Origin: Candidatus Cloacimonadota bacterium
Lineage (GTDB): Bacteria > Cloacimonadota > Cloacimonadia > Cloacimonadales > JAJBBL01
Assembly (NCBI GenBank): GCA_019429305.1
Contig: JAHYIR010000012.1
Location: forward strand, 1-52,926
Reading direction: 5' to 3'
DNA length: 52,926 bases
The position numbers and the translations under genes are program-made. The notes beneath the pieces were generated by a model. The model was not told the DNA's origin and made no database searches. It worked only from the letters and a program-made list of their open reading frames with translations. The stretch's first letter is position 1. The number at the start of each line of letters is the position of its first letter. This document shows positions 11,637 to 20,646 of this stretch, piece by piece.

Positions 11637-12587
11637 CTATTCGTATAAACTTGGATTGTTTATGATATCTTGAACAAGTTCTTCTATCCCCTCTTCCACA
11701 GGAATTAGTGGCTGCCAGCCGAGCATTCTTTCAGCTTTGGAATAATCCGCTCTTCTCTCTCTGACGATGCTCTTCTTACCTGTAAACTCTACAGCTATAT
11801 TCTCTTTGCCACTTGACCTGAGAAGCAGAGAAGCTAATTTGGCTATCGTAGTAGCTCTGTTTGTCCCCAAATTGAATATCTCATTTTTAACTGGTTGCTC
11901 TAAAGCCAGAACATTGGCTCTGGCAATATCTTCAACATGGATAAAATCCATGGATTGTTTGCCTTCACCATCTATCAATGGTGACAGATCATTGATGATC
12001 CTCTTGAGAAAGAGGATGACTACATTGGTATAATAAGCATCAATATTCTGCCTTGGACCATATACGTTAAAATAGCGAAAACCGATGTAATCAATATCAT
12101 GATAACGGGCATAATAACCGGCAATTTCTTCACCGGCAAGTTTCCCAATGCAATAAGGGGTTATCGGTTTTATGGGAGCCTCTTCGGTAATGGGAAGTTT
12201 ATCGGGATCACCGTAAACTGAAGCCGAACTGGCAAAGATAACTTTTTTGATATTACTCAAACGGGCTGCTTCGAAGACATTCGTTGTGCCCATTACATTG
12301 ATACTAAAAGATTCTGCAGGATTTTGCAGACTCTTATTGATACAATCTGCTGCCTGATGGAAGATTGCTTCCACATCATGACAGGCATCGAGAAGCCGGG
12401 ACAAAAATCTGATGTCACCTTCTACAAACTCAACTTTCCCTTCTTTGATCCAATTTTCAAGCTTTTTTTTGTCTCCACGAATAAGATTATCAAACACTCT
12501 TACAATCCATCCCTTTTCCACTAACTGCTTTGTGATATGATAACCTATAAATCCCGCTCCACCGGTTACTAAAACTCTTTTTGCCAT
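11637..12587 (-). CDS. NAD-dependent nucleotide-sugar epimerase/dehydratase (extended SDR)
   Basis: The 316-residue protein starts 'MAKRVLVTGGAGFIGYH', the extended-SDR NAD-binding glycine motif (residues 9-15). It has the catalytic pair Tyr145/Lys149 (YCIGK) and the upstream Ser of 'FASSASVYGD'. Downstream come 'RYFNVYGPRQN' and 'DFIHVEDIARA', typical of UDP-glucose 4-epimerase-like enzymes and their relatives acting on UDP-GlcNAc or uronic acids. A GAGGA ribosome site precedes the ATG. It probably supplies an epimerised or oxidised sugar nucleotide to the neighbouring transferases. The exact substrate is not deducible. Confidence 0.88.
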   Translation of the reverse strand: MAKRVLVTGGAGFIGYHITKQLVEKGWIVRVFDNLIRGDKKKLENWIKEGKVEFVEGDIRFLSRLLDACHDVEAIFHQAADCINKSLQNPAESFSINVMGTTNVFEAARLSNIKKVIFASSASVYGDPDKLPITEEAPIKPITPYCIGKLAGEEIAGYYARYHDIDYIGFRYFNVYGPRQNIDAYYTNVVILFLKRIINDLSPLIDGEGKQSMDFIHVEDIARANVLALEQPVKNEIFNLGTNRATTIAKLASLLLRSSGKENIAVEFTGKKSIVRERRADYSKAERMLGWQPLIPVEEGIEELVQDIINNPSLYE

Positions 12588-12644
12588 TTATTCCTCTATT
12601 TGATAAATTTGCTGATTTCCTTTCACTGGATATCTATATAATGT

Positions 12645-13781
12645 CTAAGACTTATTTTTAACTTGTTTTTCGATGTGATGGTTTAATCTATCAACCACAT
12701 AGATTACTTCCTCTTCCTTGAGATCATAGTATAGCGGTAGTGCCAATGAATGATAATAGAGAAAGAGCGAATTCGGACAGGTATCCTCAACATCTTCATA
12801 AACCGGTTGAATATGAGAAGCATAGGTGCCGATATTCGTTTGGATATCATCCTCTCTGAGAGCTTTGATCAGAAGATCTCTATCGATCTTACCATCAAGA
12901 ACTACGGCATAGGTTTGATAAACATGAAAACAATCTTTGCTCTCTATCGGAGTAGTGACATATTTATTAGCTTGTAATGAACTGTTGTAAAGCTCAACCA
13001 ATTTTCTTTTTCGTTCTATTATCTCTGGATATTTTCGAATTTGTTCGATAATTACAGCAGCATTAAGATCGGCTAATTTATAATTATAGCCAAGATCATC
13101 AAATGAGGGGATTGAAAAATCTTCCTGACGAGAATAGGCAGATTGCATTCCAAAACAAGATAGTGATTCGATTTCAGATGCATATTTACCGTTATTAGTA
13201 ACCACAGCACCACCCTCTCCACAAGTAACATTTTTCCGCCCATGAAAAGAGAAAACGGCAATATCACTCCAGAAACCGGGTTGTTTTTCTTTATATCTAG
13301 CTCCTAAAGCACAAGCAGCATCTTCAATGATCTTTAGTCCATGCTCACGGGCAATCTTCATTATCGGCTCCATTTCTGCTATTAATCCGAACTCATGTAC
13401 TACTATGATCCCCTTTGTTTTACTGTTTATCTTGCCTAAAATAAGTTCAGGTTCCATGTTGTAGGTATTAATCTTTACATCTGTGAATCTCGGTTTTGCT
13501 CCACAAAAAAGGACTGCATGTCCGGCTGCTGGAAAAGTGTAATCGGATACTATCACTTCATCACCAGGTTTAATACCCAAAGCAAGTATTGCCAGATGCA
13601 AACCTGAAGTACAGTTGCTTACAGGTATAACATGTTTAATATCGAGATAATCTCGTAATAAACCCTTTAATTCTTCTCCTTTAGGTCCTTGTCCGGCAAC
13701 CCATCCGGAAGCTAAAACCTGCTTGAGTGCCTCGAGTTCTTTTTCATCAAAATATGGTTTAGTAAGATATATCACATTCAC
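12645..13781 (-). CDS. DegT/DnrJ/EryC1-family sugar aminotransferase (PLP)
   Basis: The 378-residue length is standard for the family. It starts 'IYLTKPYFDEKELEALKQVLASGWVAGQGP', the typical opening. The PLP-binding aspartate is in 'IIEDAACALGA' (Asp154) and the Schiff-base lysine in 'SFHGRKNVTCGEGG' (Lys183). The family transfers an amino group from glutamate or glutamine to a 3-keto or 4-keto nucleotide sugar. The SGWVAGQGP opening resembles 4-amino-forming members, while the acetyltransferase encoded upstream (13920-14546) resembles 3-amino-sugar enzymes, so the position on the ring is unresolved. A GGAG site lies just before the ATG. A 38-codon ORF separates it from the acetyltransferase. 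Confidence 0.9.
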   Translation of the reverse strand: MNVIYLTKPYFDEKELEALKQVLASGWVAGQGPKGEELKGLLRDYLDIKHVIPVSNCTSGLHLAILALGIKPGDEVIVSDYTFPAAGHAVLFCGAKPRFTDVKINTYNMEPELILGKINSKTKGIIVVHEFGLIAEMEPIMKIAREHGLKIIEDAACALGARYKEKQPGFWSDIAVFSFHGRKNVTCGEGGAVVTNNGKYASEIESLSCFGMQSAYSRQEDFSIPSFDDLGYNYKLADLNAAVIIEQIRKYPEIIERKRKLVELYNSSLQANKYVTTPIESKDCFHVYQTYAVVLDGKIDRDLLIKALREDDIQTNIGTYASHIQPVYEDVEDTCPNSLFLYYHSLALPLYYDLKEEEVIYVVDRLNHHIEKQVKNKS

Positions 13782-13795
13782 TCCGTGATTTAGAC

Positions 13796-13912
13796 TCAGA
13801 TCAATATAGGGATGTCCAAATAGCGTTCCAGTCTATCCAGTTTTTTTGTGAGGAAAGAGTAATCTCGCATATGAGCATCTAGATCTTTTTGTCTCTTGAG
13901 CAGTTTAAACAT
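13796..13912 (-). CDS. Possible 38-residue charged peptide inside the glycan operon
   Basis: An ATG at 13912, seven nt after the acetyltransferase stop, opens a 38-codon ORF ending with TGA at 13796-13798. Its product starts MFKLLKRQKDLDAHMRDY and continues as an amphipathic, charged, coiled-coil-like helix ending LDIPILI. No Shine-Dalgarno is evident, so it would depend on translational coupling. It fills almost the whole of an otherwise unexplained 138-nt gap in a tightly packed operon. It may be a real microprotein, the remnant of a longer gene, or chance. Confidence 0.3.
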   Translation of the reverse strand: MFKLLKRQKDLDAHMRDYSFLTKKLDRLERYLDIPILI

Positions 13913-13919
13913 TTTTTTA

Positions 13920-14546
13920 TTAAGAGTTATTTTTCATTCCTTCATTGACCTGACGATAAAGCTGCAAATCAATTTTTTGCAGTTCACCATTCTTGCTGCA
14001 GCGTAACAAAGCATACTCGTCAGTTAGTTCCACCACTTCATCGAGTTTTTGACCTGACTTACAGACAAATCCGGTGATCTGAGCAGGATTACCGACAACC
14101 AGACAATAGGGGGGCACATCCTTTGCTACAAGACTACCGGCACCGATCATGGCAAATTCTCCGATAGTTACACCACAAACTATCGTTGAATTTGCTCCTA
14201 TAGAAGCCCCTTTTCTCACATAAGTAGGATATACCTGAAATTCAAATATCCAAGCTCGGGGATTAAGGTCGTTGGTAAATGCGACATGAGGTCCGACAAA
14301 AACATCGTCTTCAATTACCACGCCATGATAAACGGAAACTCCGTTCTGTATTTTAACATTATTTCCGATTATCACATCGATATCTATGTAGACATCTTTG
14401 CCGAGATTGCAGTTTATTCCTATCTGTGCCATTTCTCTGATATGGCACTGATTCCAGATAGCTGTACCTTTTCCGATAGTAGCATCTTCAGATACTTCGG
14501 CAGTAGGATGAACAAAAACCCCTTTGATCTTACTTATATTTTCCAT
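13920..14546 (-). CDS. Left-handed beta-helix sugar N-acetyltransferase (WbpD/WlbB/QdtC-like)
   Basis: The ATG at 14546 is preferred over a TTG one codon upstream because GGAG sits 7 nt before it. The product has 208 residues. Hexapeptide repeats run from about residue 10 to 165 ('[25 protein letters not shown]', '[13 protein letters not shown]', '[19 protein letters not shown]'). '[10 protein letters not shown]' and '[29 protein letters not shown]' closely follow the WbpD/WlbB pattern for acetyl-CoA-dependent N-acetylation of an amino group on a nucleotide sugar. The C-terminal 40 residues after 'VCKSGQKL' extend beyond the core family. It presumably acts on the product of the aminotransferase encoded next. 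Confidence 0.85.
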   Translation of the reverse strand: MENISKIKGVFVHPTAEVSEDATIGKGTAIWNQCHIREMAQIGINCNLGKDVYIDIDVIIGNNVKIQNGVSVYHGVVIEDDVFVGPHVAFTNDLNPRAWIFEFQVYPTYVRKGASIGANSTIVCGVTIGEFAMIGAGSLVAKDVPPYCLVVGNPAQITGFVCKSGQKLDEVVELTDEYALLRCSKNGELQKIDLQLYRQVNEGMKNNS

Positions 14547-14608
14547 CAATTAACTCCGGGAACCAATAAATGACTTGTATTATATAACTTTGCATCTAGT
14601 TTTCTCTA

Positions 14609-15697
14609 TCAAATAACACCATATTTTTCATAAAGTTCGTATAACCTTTTATTTACGTTGCTGAAACCGTGATACTTGTCAACCCAATATTTACTTTTCG
14701 CTCCCAGTTCTTGACGGTATTCATGATTATCGATCAGGGATAGGAGCTGATCATATAACTCATCCTCACTGTTAGCAACAACAAAAGGATTTTCCGGTAA
14801 CCAGTTTCTATACTCATCCGGCATGGAAGTTACTACTGGTATCCCCATACCCATCATTTCTAAACCGGACTTACCGTATCCATAACCACCCATTTCACCA
14901 CAGACACATTCAATCCCGATATCACACCCTCTTTTAATTTCCAGAACTTGCTGACGTGGAACATTTTCAAGTAGATAAAAGTCGAAATTTTTCTTTTCTT
15001 TCAACCTGTTGATAACTCTTATTATCAGATCAGTTCCTTTGAATTTCCTGTTAGTAGGTGAATGTACTATTCTAACTCTTCCGGAATCATTCTCAATTTT
15101 TTCCGGTAGTTCCGAAGTATCATAGGGATAAAACATAAATTCGAGATCGCTCTTTAAAGCTAAATGATCATATTCAGCCGTGATATTTAGATCGGATAAC
15201 TCTTCCATCTCTTTAATGATCCCTCTGATCCTGAGATCACTGCCATAATAGCAACAAACTATTTTCTTCCCAGCATTTTTCCATTTTTTTGCCTGTGAGG
15301 AATTACGGTAGAAATCGAGTCCAAAATCATAATGTATTATTTCAAATTGATCAAGATCGTGTTCTTTTATTGTTTTATTGACTTGCGGTTCTCTGAGTTT
15401 ATCATTGATAGCAAAGTAGAGCTTCTCGGCATAGTTATGAGGTCGAAAATAATGGGCTTTACGGTCTTTATCTGTACTGATAGTTCTTTCCTTCTTCTTA
15501 CGCCATAAACTGACTAAACTGCCCTGAGGAACTAGCCAATCCATGCAGATATCTTCCGGGAAGCCAAAAGTATTTTTATAAAAGGTCACTAATCTCGTGA
15601 GATCACCATTTCTTCTATGCATTTCACAGAAATCGGAGGGGAAACCGGCATTTACTACTGCGATATGAAGGATCTTTAGTTGTTCTTTGATCGTCAT
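14609..15697 (-). CDS. Glycosyltransferase, GT-B fold, family 4-like
   Basis: The 362-residue protein has an N-terminal Rossmann domain ('LKILHIAVVNAGFPSDFCEMHRR') and a C-terminal donor-binding domain. That second domain has 'RIVHSPTNRKFKGTDLIIRVINRL', 'YGYGKSGLEMMGMGIPVVTSMPDEYRNWL', and a final alpha/beta segment ending in helix 'KRLYELYEKYGVI'. The E-x7-E-like acidic motif of GT4 enzymes appears in modified form around 'GKSGLEMMGMGIPV'. It should transfer a sugar from a nucleotide donor to the growing lipid-linked glycan at the inner membrane. Seventeen nt separate it from the upstream FemAB-like gene, consistent with one transcript. Confidence 0.8.
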   Translation of the reverse strand: MTIKEQLKILHIAVVNAGFPSDFCEMHRRNGDLTRLVTFYKNTFGFPEDICMDWLVPQGSLVSLWRKKKERTISTDKDRKAHYFRPHNYAEKLYFAINDKLREPQVNKTIKEHDLDQFEIIHYDFGLDFYRNSSQAKKWKNAGKKIVCCYYGSDLRIRGIIKEMEELSDLNITAEYDHLALKSDLEFMFYPYDTSELPEKIENDSGRVRIVHSPTNRKFKGTDLIIRVINRLKEKKNFDFYLLENVPRQQVLEIKRGCDIGIECVCGEMGGYGYGKSGLEMMGMGIPVVTSMPDEYRNWLPENPFVVANSEDELYDQLLSLIDNHEYRQELGAKSKYWVDKYHGFSNVNKRLYELYEKYGVI

Positions 15698-15713
15698 TAA
15701 GCAAAAGTCCTGT

Positions 15714-16691
15714 TTATAACTTTAGATACATTGTGTCGCGAAATACTCCATAGGCAGTGTATTGTTCTTTGAATTTGATCAATCCACGGTTGACTTCCAT
15801 ATTGATCGAACTTGTTCCAAAATCGAGATATTTACTACCTTGCTGGTGAGAGTGATCAGTAAATTCGTAATAGAGACGATTGAGAATCCTATAAGAACTC
15901 AATTCCTGTTGATAACAACTATAAAACAATAGCCAGTATCCCGGTTTTACCTCCCAGTTGCAGATACCACCGATGTAATCTTTTCCCAGATATGCACTCC
16001 AAAGAGTTATCTGTTCCGGGAAAAGTTCTTTTAATTTCATTAACTCATCATAAGTATGAGTTGGGGTACTAGATTTGACCATAAGATTTGATGATAAGAG
16101 TTGATAGAATTTTTCCCAATCATTCGAATTTGGGATTACTTCTACACCTAACCGTTGTGATTTATTAACTGCCTTTCGCCGCAATAAATTATCCGCAGAG
16201 TAAGCAGAGAGAGAAGTACTATCATTGGTAAACTTAATAACACTGGTCAGATCCCTCTTCAGATAGGTAAAACCGTTCTTAAACAGATGAAAAGTAAAAT
16301 AATCGTTAGGGGTTTGTTGATAAATTATTGGAGCTAATCTAATCTCTATACCATTACATTCTTCCTTTTCAGCATTTTTGATTATATTTTGGCATATCTC
16401 TTCCGCATCATCATTCATCAAAAGACGCTCCCACACTAAACCACCCCAAGAACTACCGGGATGAGACGAAAAGACCTTTTCTTTTCCTGACAAGATTATG
16501 GTTGCCGGTAATAGAGCAATGATCTGATCTTTCTTAAGAAATACTAAAGAATGGTCGGCAAACTTTCTCTGCTGGTGGTAATCTAAGAATTTTCTGCTAT
16601 GAAATATCGTGCCGTTATTTGCTCTAATTACAAATTTATCCCACTCTTCATTGGTCAAACCGCTATCCTTAAAAGTCAGACAATCAATCAC
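15714..16691 (-). CDS. FemAB/GNAT-like aminoacyl- or acyltransferase
   Basis: The 325-residue protein resembles the FemAB-like double-GNAT group: 'WDKFVIRANNGTIFHSRKFLDYH' at the start, 'HPGSSWGGLVWERL' near residue 80, a 'RRKAVNKSQRLGVEV' basic linker, and 'YLDFGTSSINMEVNRGLIKFKEQYTA' near the C-terminus. FemX-type members add amino acids from aminoacyl-tRNA to an amino group. Other members acylate sugars or lipids in polysaccharide loci. No signal peptide or membrane segment is visible, so it acts in the cytoplasm. Its position among amino-sugar genes suggests it acylates or aminoacylates that sugar, which is inference. Confidence 0.7.
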   Translation of the reverse strand: MIDCLTFKDSGLTNEEWDKFVIRANNGTIFHSRKFLDYHQQRKFADHSLVFLKKDQIIALLPATIILSGKEKVFSSHPGSSWGGLVWERLLMNDDAEEICQNIIKNAEKEECNGIEIRLAPIIYQQTPNDYFTFHLFKNGFTYLKRDLTSVIKFTNDSTSLSAYSADNLLRRKAVNKSQRLGVEVIPNSNDWEKFYQLLSSNLMVKSSTPTHTYDELMKLKELFPEQITLWSAYLGKDYIGGICNWEVKPGYWLLFYSCYQQELSSYRILNRLYYEFTDHSHQQGSKYLDFGTSSINMEVNRGLIKFKEQYTAYGVFRDTMYLKL

Positions 16692-16731
16692 TGTTCTTCG
16701 ATCTCCTTTTATCTTAAATGATAACTACTAA

Positions 16732-17859
16732 TTACTTCAATAATATCTTTGCCAAGAGAGTTTTTTTAATATACACAGCATTATGCGGGCAGAATTCATG
16801 GCAGCACATACATTTGATACATGTTTGATAATCTATTTCTGGCGTCAGGTCTTCCTTTTCAAGTGTAATAGCTTTTACCGGACAACTATCTACACAGATC
16901 CGGCAAAGACGACAGTTTTTGTTAAAGGCAGGATAATAATTATACAAACGGTTAAAGAGTTTTTGAATGGATTCTGGTACTTTTTTCATAAAAGAGCTAT
17001 ATAAACTGACTCTGCCTAACCTAACTTTAGGAAACTGAAATTCTTGCCATTTTTCATCCAGCACTATGTCTTCAGGGGATAAATTGTCGGCTTCCATACT
17101 CATCCTTACAGTCGGGATTCTCTCACTTCTAAAACTCATCATTTTTGCCGCAGTAAAGTCAAGAGCAGATGCAGATCGAGAAGCCAACATAACTCCGAAA
17201 TTACGGGGAATTCCTGCCGAAGGTCCTTCACCTTCCATACCCCAAATCCCATCAATTACATTAAGTACAACTTGCTCCTTTAGAACTTGATAAATGGCAA
17301 CAAGTAGCTCAGCAAACTTTTCCGAATCGGGATAAAGTCGGTGATAATCCGATTTAATCAGACCGGGAACCGAACCAAAGAGATTCTTAACGGCACCGGT
17401 AAACATAGTTAAACTGTGTGTCTTATATTTGGCAATATTGATTATAGCCGGAAATTGAAGAACCTGTTTGTCTATCATGAGTTCGAAATCACCGGTTGTG
17501 ATCTTTTCTATACCTTCTGTACCAAAATTGATTAATTTGATATCTAATTTGGTGGCTACTTCTTTCATTCCTGTTATCTGCCAGACATTTTCGGTTCGAA
17601 AAGTTCCTCCGGGACTATCACCCAGGAAGATATTGCTAATGCCATTAACTTTTAGAACACGTACCAAACTCTCAATGACAACTGGATGAGTTGTGACTGC
17701 TACTTCGGGAGTATGAGTACCGAGCAGATTAGGTTTGAGGAGTACAGAGTTTTTCGAAGCTAATATCTCCCCCAGTCTTTCTTCTTGAAAAACGTTAGAG
17801 AAGTATTGATATAGCTGCTCCGGAGAGTAATCTTCAATTTGTTCAATATAAACTTTCAT
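16732..17859 (-). CDS. DUF362 protein with C-terminal two-cluster ferredoxin domain
   Basis: The ATG at 17859 gives 375 residues. A GTG two codons upstream is also possible. Both starts lie inside the 3' end of the preceding gene, so translation is probably coupled. The body is DUF362 ('VLLKPNLLGTHTPEVAVTTHPVVIESLVRVL', 'IFLGDSPGG', 'INIAKYKTHSLTMFTGAVKNLFGSVPG'). Near the C-terminus two CxxCxxCxxxC motifs, CRLCRICVDSC and CIKCMCCHEFC, would each bind a [4Fe-4S] cluster. The function of DUF362 proteins is largely unknown and redox activity is expected. A second member of the family lies at 48575-49672. Confidence 0.85.
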   Translation of the reverse strand: MKVYIEQIEDYSPEQLYQYFSNVFQEERLGEILASKNSVLLKPNLLGTHTPEVAVTTHPVVIESLVRVLKVNGISNIFLGDSPGGTFRTENVWQITGMKEVATKLDIKLINFGTEGIEKITTGDFELMIDKQVLQFPAIINIAKYKTHSLTMFTGAVKNLFGSVPGLIKSDYHRLYPDSEKFAELLVAIYQVLKEQVVLNVIDGIWGMEGEGPSAGIPRNFGVMLASRSASALDFTAAKMMSFRSERIPTVRMSMEADNLSPEDIVLDEKWQEFQFPKVRLGRVSLYSSFMKKVPESIQKLFNRLYNYYPAFNKNCRLCRICVDSCPVKAITLEKEDLTPEIDYQTCIKCMCCHEFCPHNAVYIKKTLLAKILLK

Positions 17860-19240
17860 TGCCACGCTTTCCGTAACTGATTTGCAGATAAAATTCCGGT
17901 TTTATGCCTATAAATGAATTCTTGGCTTCTAAAAATGAATAAGAAAATCCAGTCTCAAGTATTATACTCTTCCATTTAGTATATCTATAACAGATCTCTG
18001 TCAGCAGGTAGCTATCTGTAAACTCTTCTATTCCAAACTCCCGGCGCCTTTTTATTCTCTCCTGATAGTTGTAGTTAATACCAACAGTAAACTCATTGAA
18101 GACATCAAGGATCGCTTTTTGGGTAATACCAGCAACCAATAATGGTTCGAAATCAACTTCTGTTGTTGGTACTAAAGACAAATTGATGTTTGTGTGTTTA
18201 TAGGATGCTGAATAAGCAAGTTGTAATACCTCATGTCGTTCATCAAATCTATAAATGCTAAATTCATCGTCTAAAAACCAATAGAAATCATATAACTCGT
18301 CTGACAAACGATACTCAAAAGCGAATTTATGGAGAATGCCTTTAGTGATAAAGTCAGTTCCTAAAGTTATTTTTTTAACAGGATAGGGCTCGAAGTGCTG
18401 CTCATCAACCGACAGCGAACTTTTCCATAAGAATGGTCTTGGAAGAAAGTAGGAATGAAATGGATATGATACAAAATCCTCTTCCAGTTTAAACCTGATT
18501 ATCAAACGATTATCCAAATTAAATCTCGCAGTGAAAAATAGATATATATTAGTTGAGTTATTGTTGATAATGGATAATCCACTACCTAATAAGAATGATT
18601 CCCAGTGCCTATAATAAACTACTGCAGATCTGTTCTTCTCCCATTGATGCTGATAAGGAAAGTTATAAGTAGAGATCAGACCCCATTGAGAAGCAAAGAA
18701 GGCAATATCGCCGCTAAAAGAAAAATCTGTTAATTCAGGCATAGCTGAAGAAGAAGATGAATCATACTGATGAAATAGATAACGCAGATTGCTCTTCCAA
18801 AGAAGATACATGTCGTTTTCGCTATATAGTCTAAGATTATTAGTTAATACGATATCACCAAACTCTAAGTTAACTTTGTGATCCCAATCATAATAATGAA
18901 TAGAGATCAGATGTTTTTTGTCATATTCAAGAAACAAGTTTCCTTGATGATATTTTTTCCAATAATAGTTCTGCAGGGAAAGAGAAAATGAAGAACTTTC
19001 CCAATCAAGAAAAGAATAGTGATAGTTGCTTAAATTATATCCTTGTTTCCAGGTTAATAAAAAATCTCTCTCTTCTGTCTGTTTCTCTGGAGCTAATAGA
19101 TAATCATAGCGTAGATCCTTGATCAGAAATTCCTCGTAATCATAAACTGGCTCAGCTCCTTCAATACTGGCAAACATTAATCCATTATCGATAAAAGAAA
19201 TGGGAAAAATAAGAAGCGTTAGTAGCAAGAATGTTTTCAT
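17843..19240 (-). CDS. Putative outer-membrane beta-barrel protein
   Basis: The 465-residue protein starts with a signal peptide (MKTFLLLTLLIFPISFI, followed by NGLMFASIEGA). The rest is a series of alternating aromatic/polar strands ('SSFSLSLQNYYWKKYHQGNLFLEYD', 'LIIRFKLEEDFV', 'VGINYNYQERI', 'GIKPEFYLQISYGKRG'), as in porin-like barrels. I do not recognise a named family. It overlaps the start of the DUF362 gene by 17 to 23 nt. It may be the outer-membrane partner of the exported glycan or simply share its transcript. Confidence 0.6.
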   Translation of the reverse strand: MKTFLLLTLLIFPISFIDNGLMFASIEGAEPVYDYEEFLIKDLRYDYLLAPEKQTEERDFLLTWKQGYNLSNYHYSFLDWESSSFSLSLQNYYWKKYHQGNLFLEYDKKHLISIHYYDWDHKVNLEFGDIVLTNNLRLYSENDMYLLWKSNLRYLFHQYDSSSSSAMPELTDFSFSGDIAFFASQWGLISTYNFPYQHQWEKNRSAVVYYRHWESFLLGSGLSIINNNSTNIYLFFTARFNLDNRLIIRFKLEEDFVSYPFHSYFLPRPFLWKSSLSVDEQHFEPYPVKKITLGTDFITKGILHKFAFEYRLSDELYDFYWFLDDEFSIYRFDERHEVLQLAYSASYKHTNINLSLVPTTEVDFEPLLVAGITQKAILDVFNEFTVGINYNYQERIKRRREFGIEEFTDSYLLTEICYRYTKWKSIILETGFSYSFLEAKNSFIGIKPEFYLQISYGKRGNESLY

Positions 19241-19267
19241 AATAGAGCCAACACTTCAATCAAGTAT

Positions 19268-20083
19268 TTACATAACTTCCGGTTGTTGTTCTCTATCTCT
19301 GTCTTGATCGAACAGACCATATTTATCCATTTGCAGATAATATCTTTCTAATACAGCAATACTGAAAGGTATCGTAATTATCAATCCAACACCCAGAGCA
19401 GCTAAACCGATTGCATTTATCATGAACAGATAAACATAAGTGAAAAACTGCTGCCAACGTGTTTCTTTACCTGCTCTATAAACAATCATTACAGCTTTAA
19501 AAGGATTTACTTTTTTTCTCAGTAATAAATGAGGTAAGGGGACAATAATTGCCAACCAGTACAAAACCATGATCAATCTTACTAAATTGAGTATCGGATC
19601 AACACTATCAGTTATCATCTTTAATAAAAAGAAATAGATGATATTAATGAGGATAAAGATCAATAATCTTGGATAGTACTTTAAGCTTTGCAAATAGTTC
19701 AATACTGAGAGTTTTGCTTTGTCAGCAACAATAGGTACGGCAAAAGGGATGAAAAGCAGAGGCAAAGTAAACAGATATATAAGGTTACTTACCAAAGACA
19801 ATCCTGCTTTGTCTATTGTGATAAAATATCTAGGGAAAAAGTGAAAAAAAACAAGAGGTATAAAGATTGCGAAGATAAAAAAGATAGCAAAAGGATAGTT
19901 ATCACTCTTTCTATTCTTATATTCAGCCCATGCTTCCCGTAAATTATTTTGCGCTGATAACTCTGCTTTTAATAATTTAGTTGGCTCTCCGCAACCATAG
20001 CAATAAAGTTGATCAGGTACTATATCTTTTAAGCACTTTGAACAAACTAATTCCTTTCTGAACTTCTTCTTACTTTTCTTCAT
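19268..20083 (-). CDS. Zinc-ribbon membrane protein, first gene of the glycan run
   Basis: The 271-residue protein has an N-terminal zinc ribbon (Cys14-x2-Cys17 and Cys28-x2-Cys31 in 'CSKCLKDIVPDQLYCYGC'). A short helical stretch follows, then about six transmembrane helices from residue 65 onward. The C-terminus is polar (QMDKYGLFDQDRDREQQPEVM). Such zinc-ribbon/integral-membrane proteins are common and mostly uncharacterised. It is the first gene of the minus-strand run, with 800 bp of repeat-bearing DNA behind it, so the operon promoter should lie upstream near 20090-20200. Confidence 0.6.
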   Translation of the reverse strand: MKKSKKKFRKELVCSKCLKDIVPDQLYCYGCGEPTKLLKAELSAQNNLREAWAEYKNRKSDNYPFAIFFIFAIFIPLVFFHFFPRYFITIDKAGLSLVSNLIYLFTLPLLFIPFAVPIVADKAKLSVLNYLQSLKYYPRLLIFILINIIYFFLLKMITDSVDPILNLVRLIMVLYWLAIIVPLPHLLLRKKVNPFKAVMIVYRAGKETRWQQFFTYVYLFMINAIGLAALGVGLIITIPFSIAVLERYYLQMDKYGLFDQDRDREQQPEVM

Positions 20084-20220
20084 TGTTTCATCAAACTCCT
20101 TCTGTTTTCTTCGTTAGGTTAATATTTTTTTCAGTTAGAGGTATAAATCTTGTAGGAAATTAATTTGTCAATACAAACTATTATTCTCAAATCCCCCCTT
20201 TTTTTACAGCAACTAAGTAT

Positions 20221-20433
20221 TGTCATCTCGACTGAAGCGAAGCGGAACCGAGGAAAACACTTCCTTGTGGCTGCTTCCGATCCTTCGTCAAGCTCAGGAC
20301 AGGGTTGACGAAGTCAACAAAGGATGGCTAAAACAGACTAGTTTTTGTATCTTCACACCCTTCGATACAATTCATGGTAGGGAAAGCAGGATGCTACTCC
20401 AAGAATCACTCAGGGTGACACCAGTCAGTATTA
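20221..20433. repeat. TGTCAYC-bounded interspersed repeat, about 210 bp
   Basis: The left end reads TGTCATCTCGACTGAAGCGA and the right end TCACTCAGGGTGACA. These are imperfect inverted termini of the form TGTCAYCYYGASTGA. Internally there is a nested inverted pair around 'CCTTCGTCAAGC...GGGTTGACGAAG' (about 20281-20318). The outline is that of a small non-autonomous element. A segment with the same 'ACCGAGGAAA..CTTC.T.GTGGCTGC' wording is embedded in the array at 47946-47975. Confidence 0.6.
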
Positions 20434-20490
20434 TACAATTGTCTGCTAGACTGATCACCTTTCCATTGTCATTTTAACCGAGCACCTTTC

Positions 20491-20646
20491 TTTGTCATCT
20501 CGACTGAACACCCTTCCTTTGTCATCTCGACTGAAGCGAAGCGAAATGGAGAGATCTCAACACCGACTCAAATTAATAAAGCAAAATTATGTATGCTTAG
20601 CTAAAATCAGTGATGAGATGACTCAACTTCGCTCGGCATGACAAAG
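20491..20646. repeat. Second TGTCATCTCGACTGA element, with inverted ends
   Basis: Two tandem left ends (TTTGTCATCTCGACTGAA at 20491 and again at 20518) are followed about 100 bp later by an inverted copy, ending CGCTCGGCATGACAAAG (20630-20646). CTTTGTCAT and ATGACAAAG form the outermost inverted termini. The doubled left end suggests one copy inserted into, or recombined with, another. A degraded single end is visible at 46893-46911 and another near 52288-52301. Confidence 0.55.

Noticed and set aside
20220-20477. 85-codon plus-strand ORF
   Set aside because: It consists of interspersed repeat sequence with no ribosome site, and it fills a repeat element from end to end.
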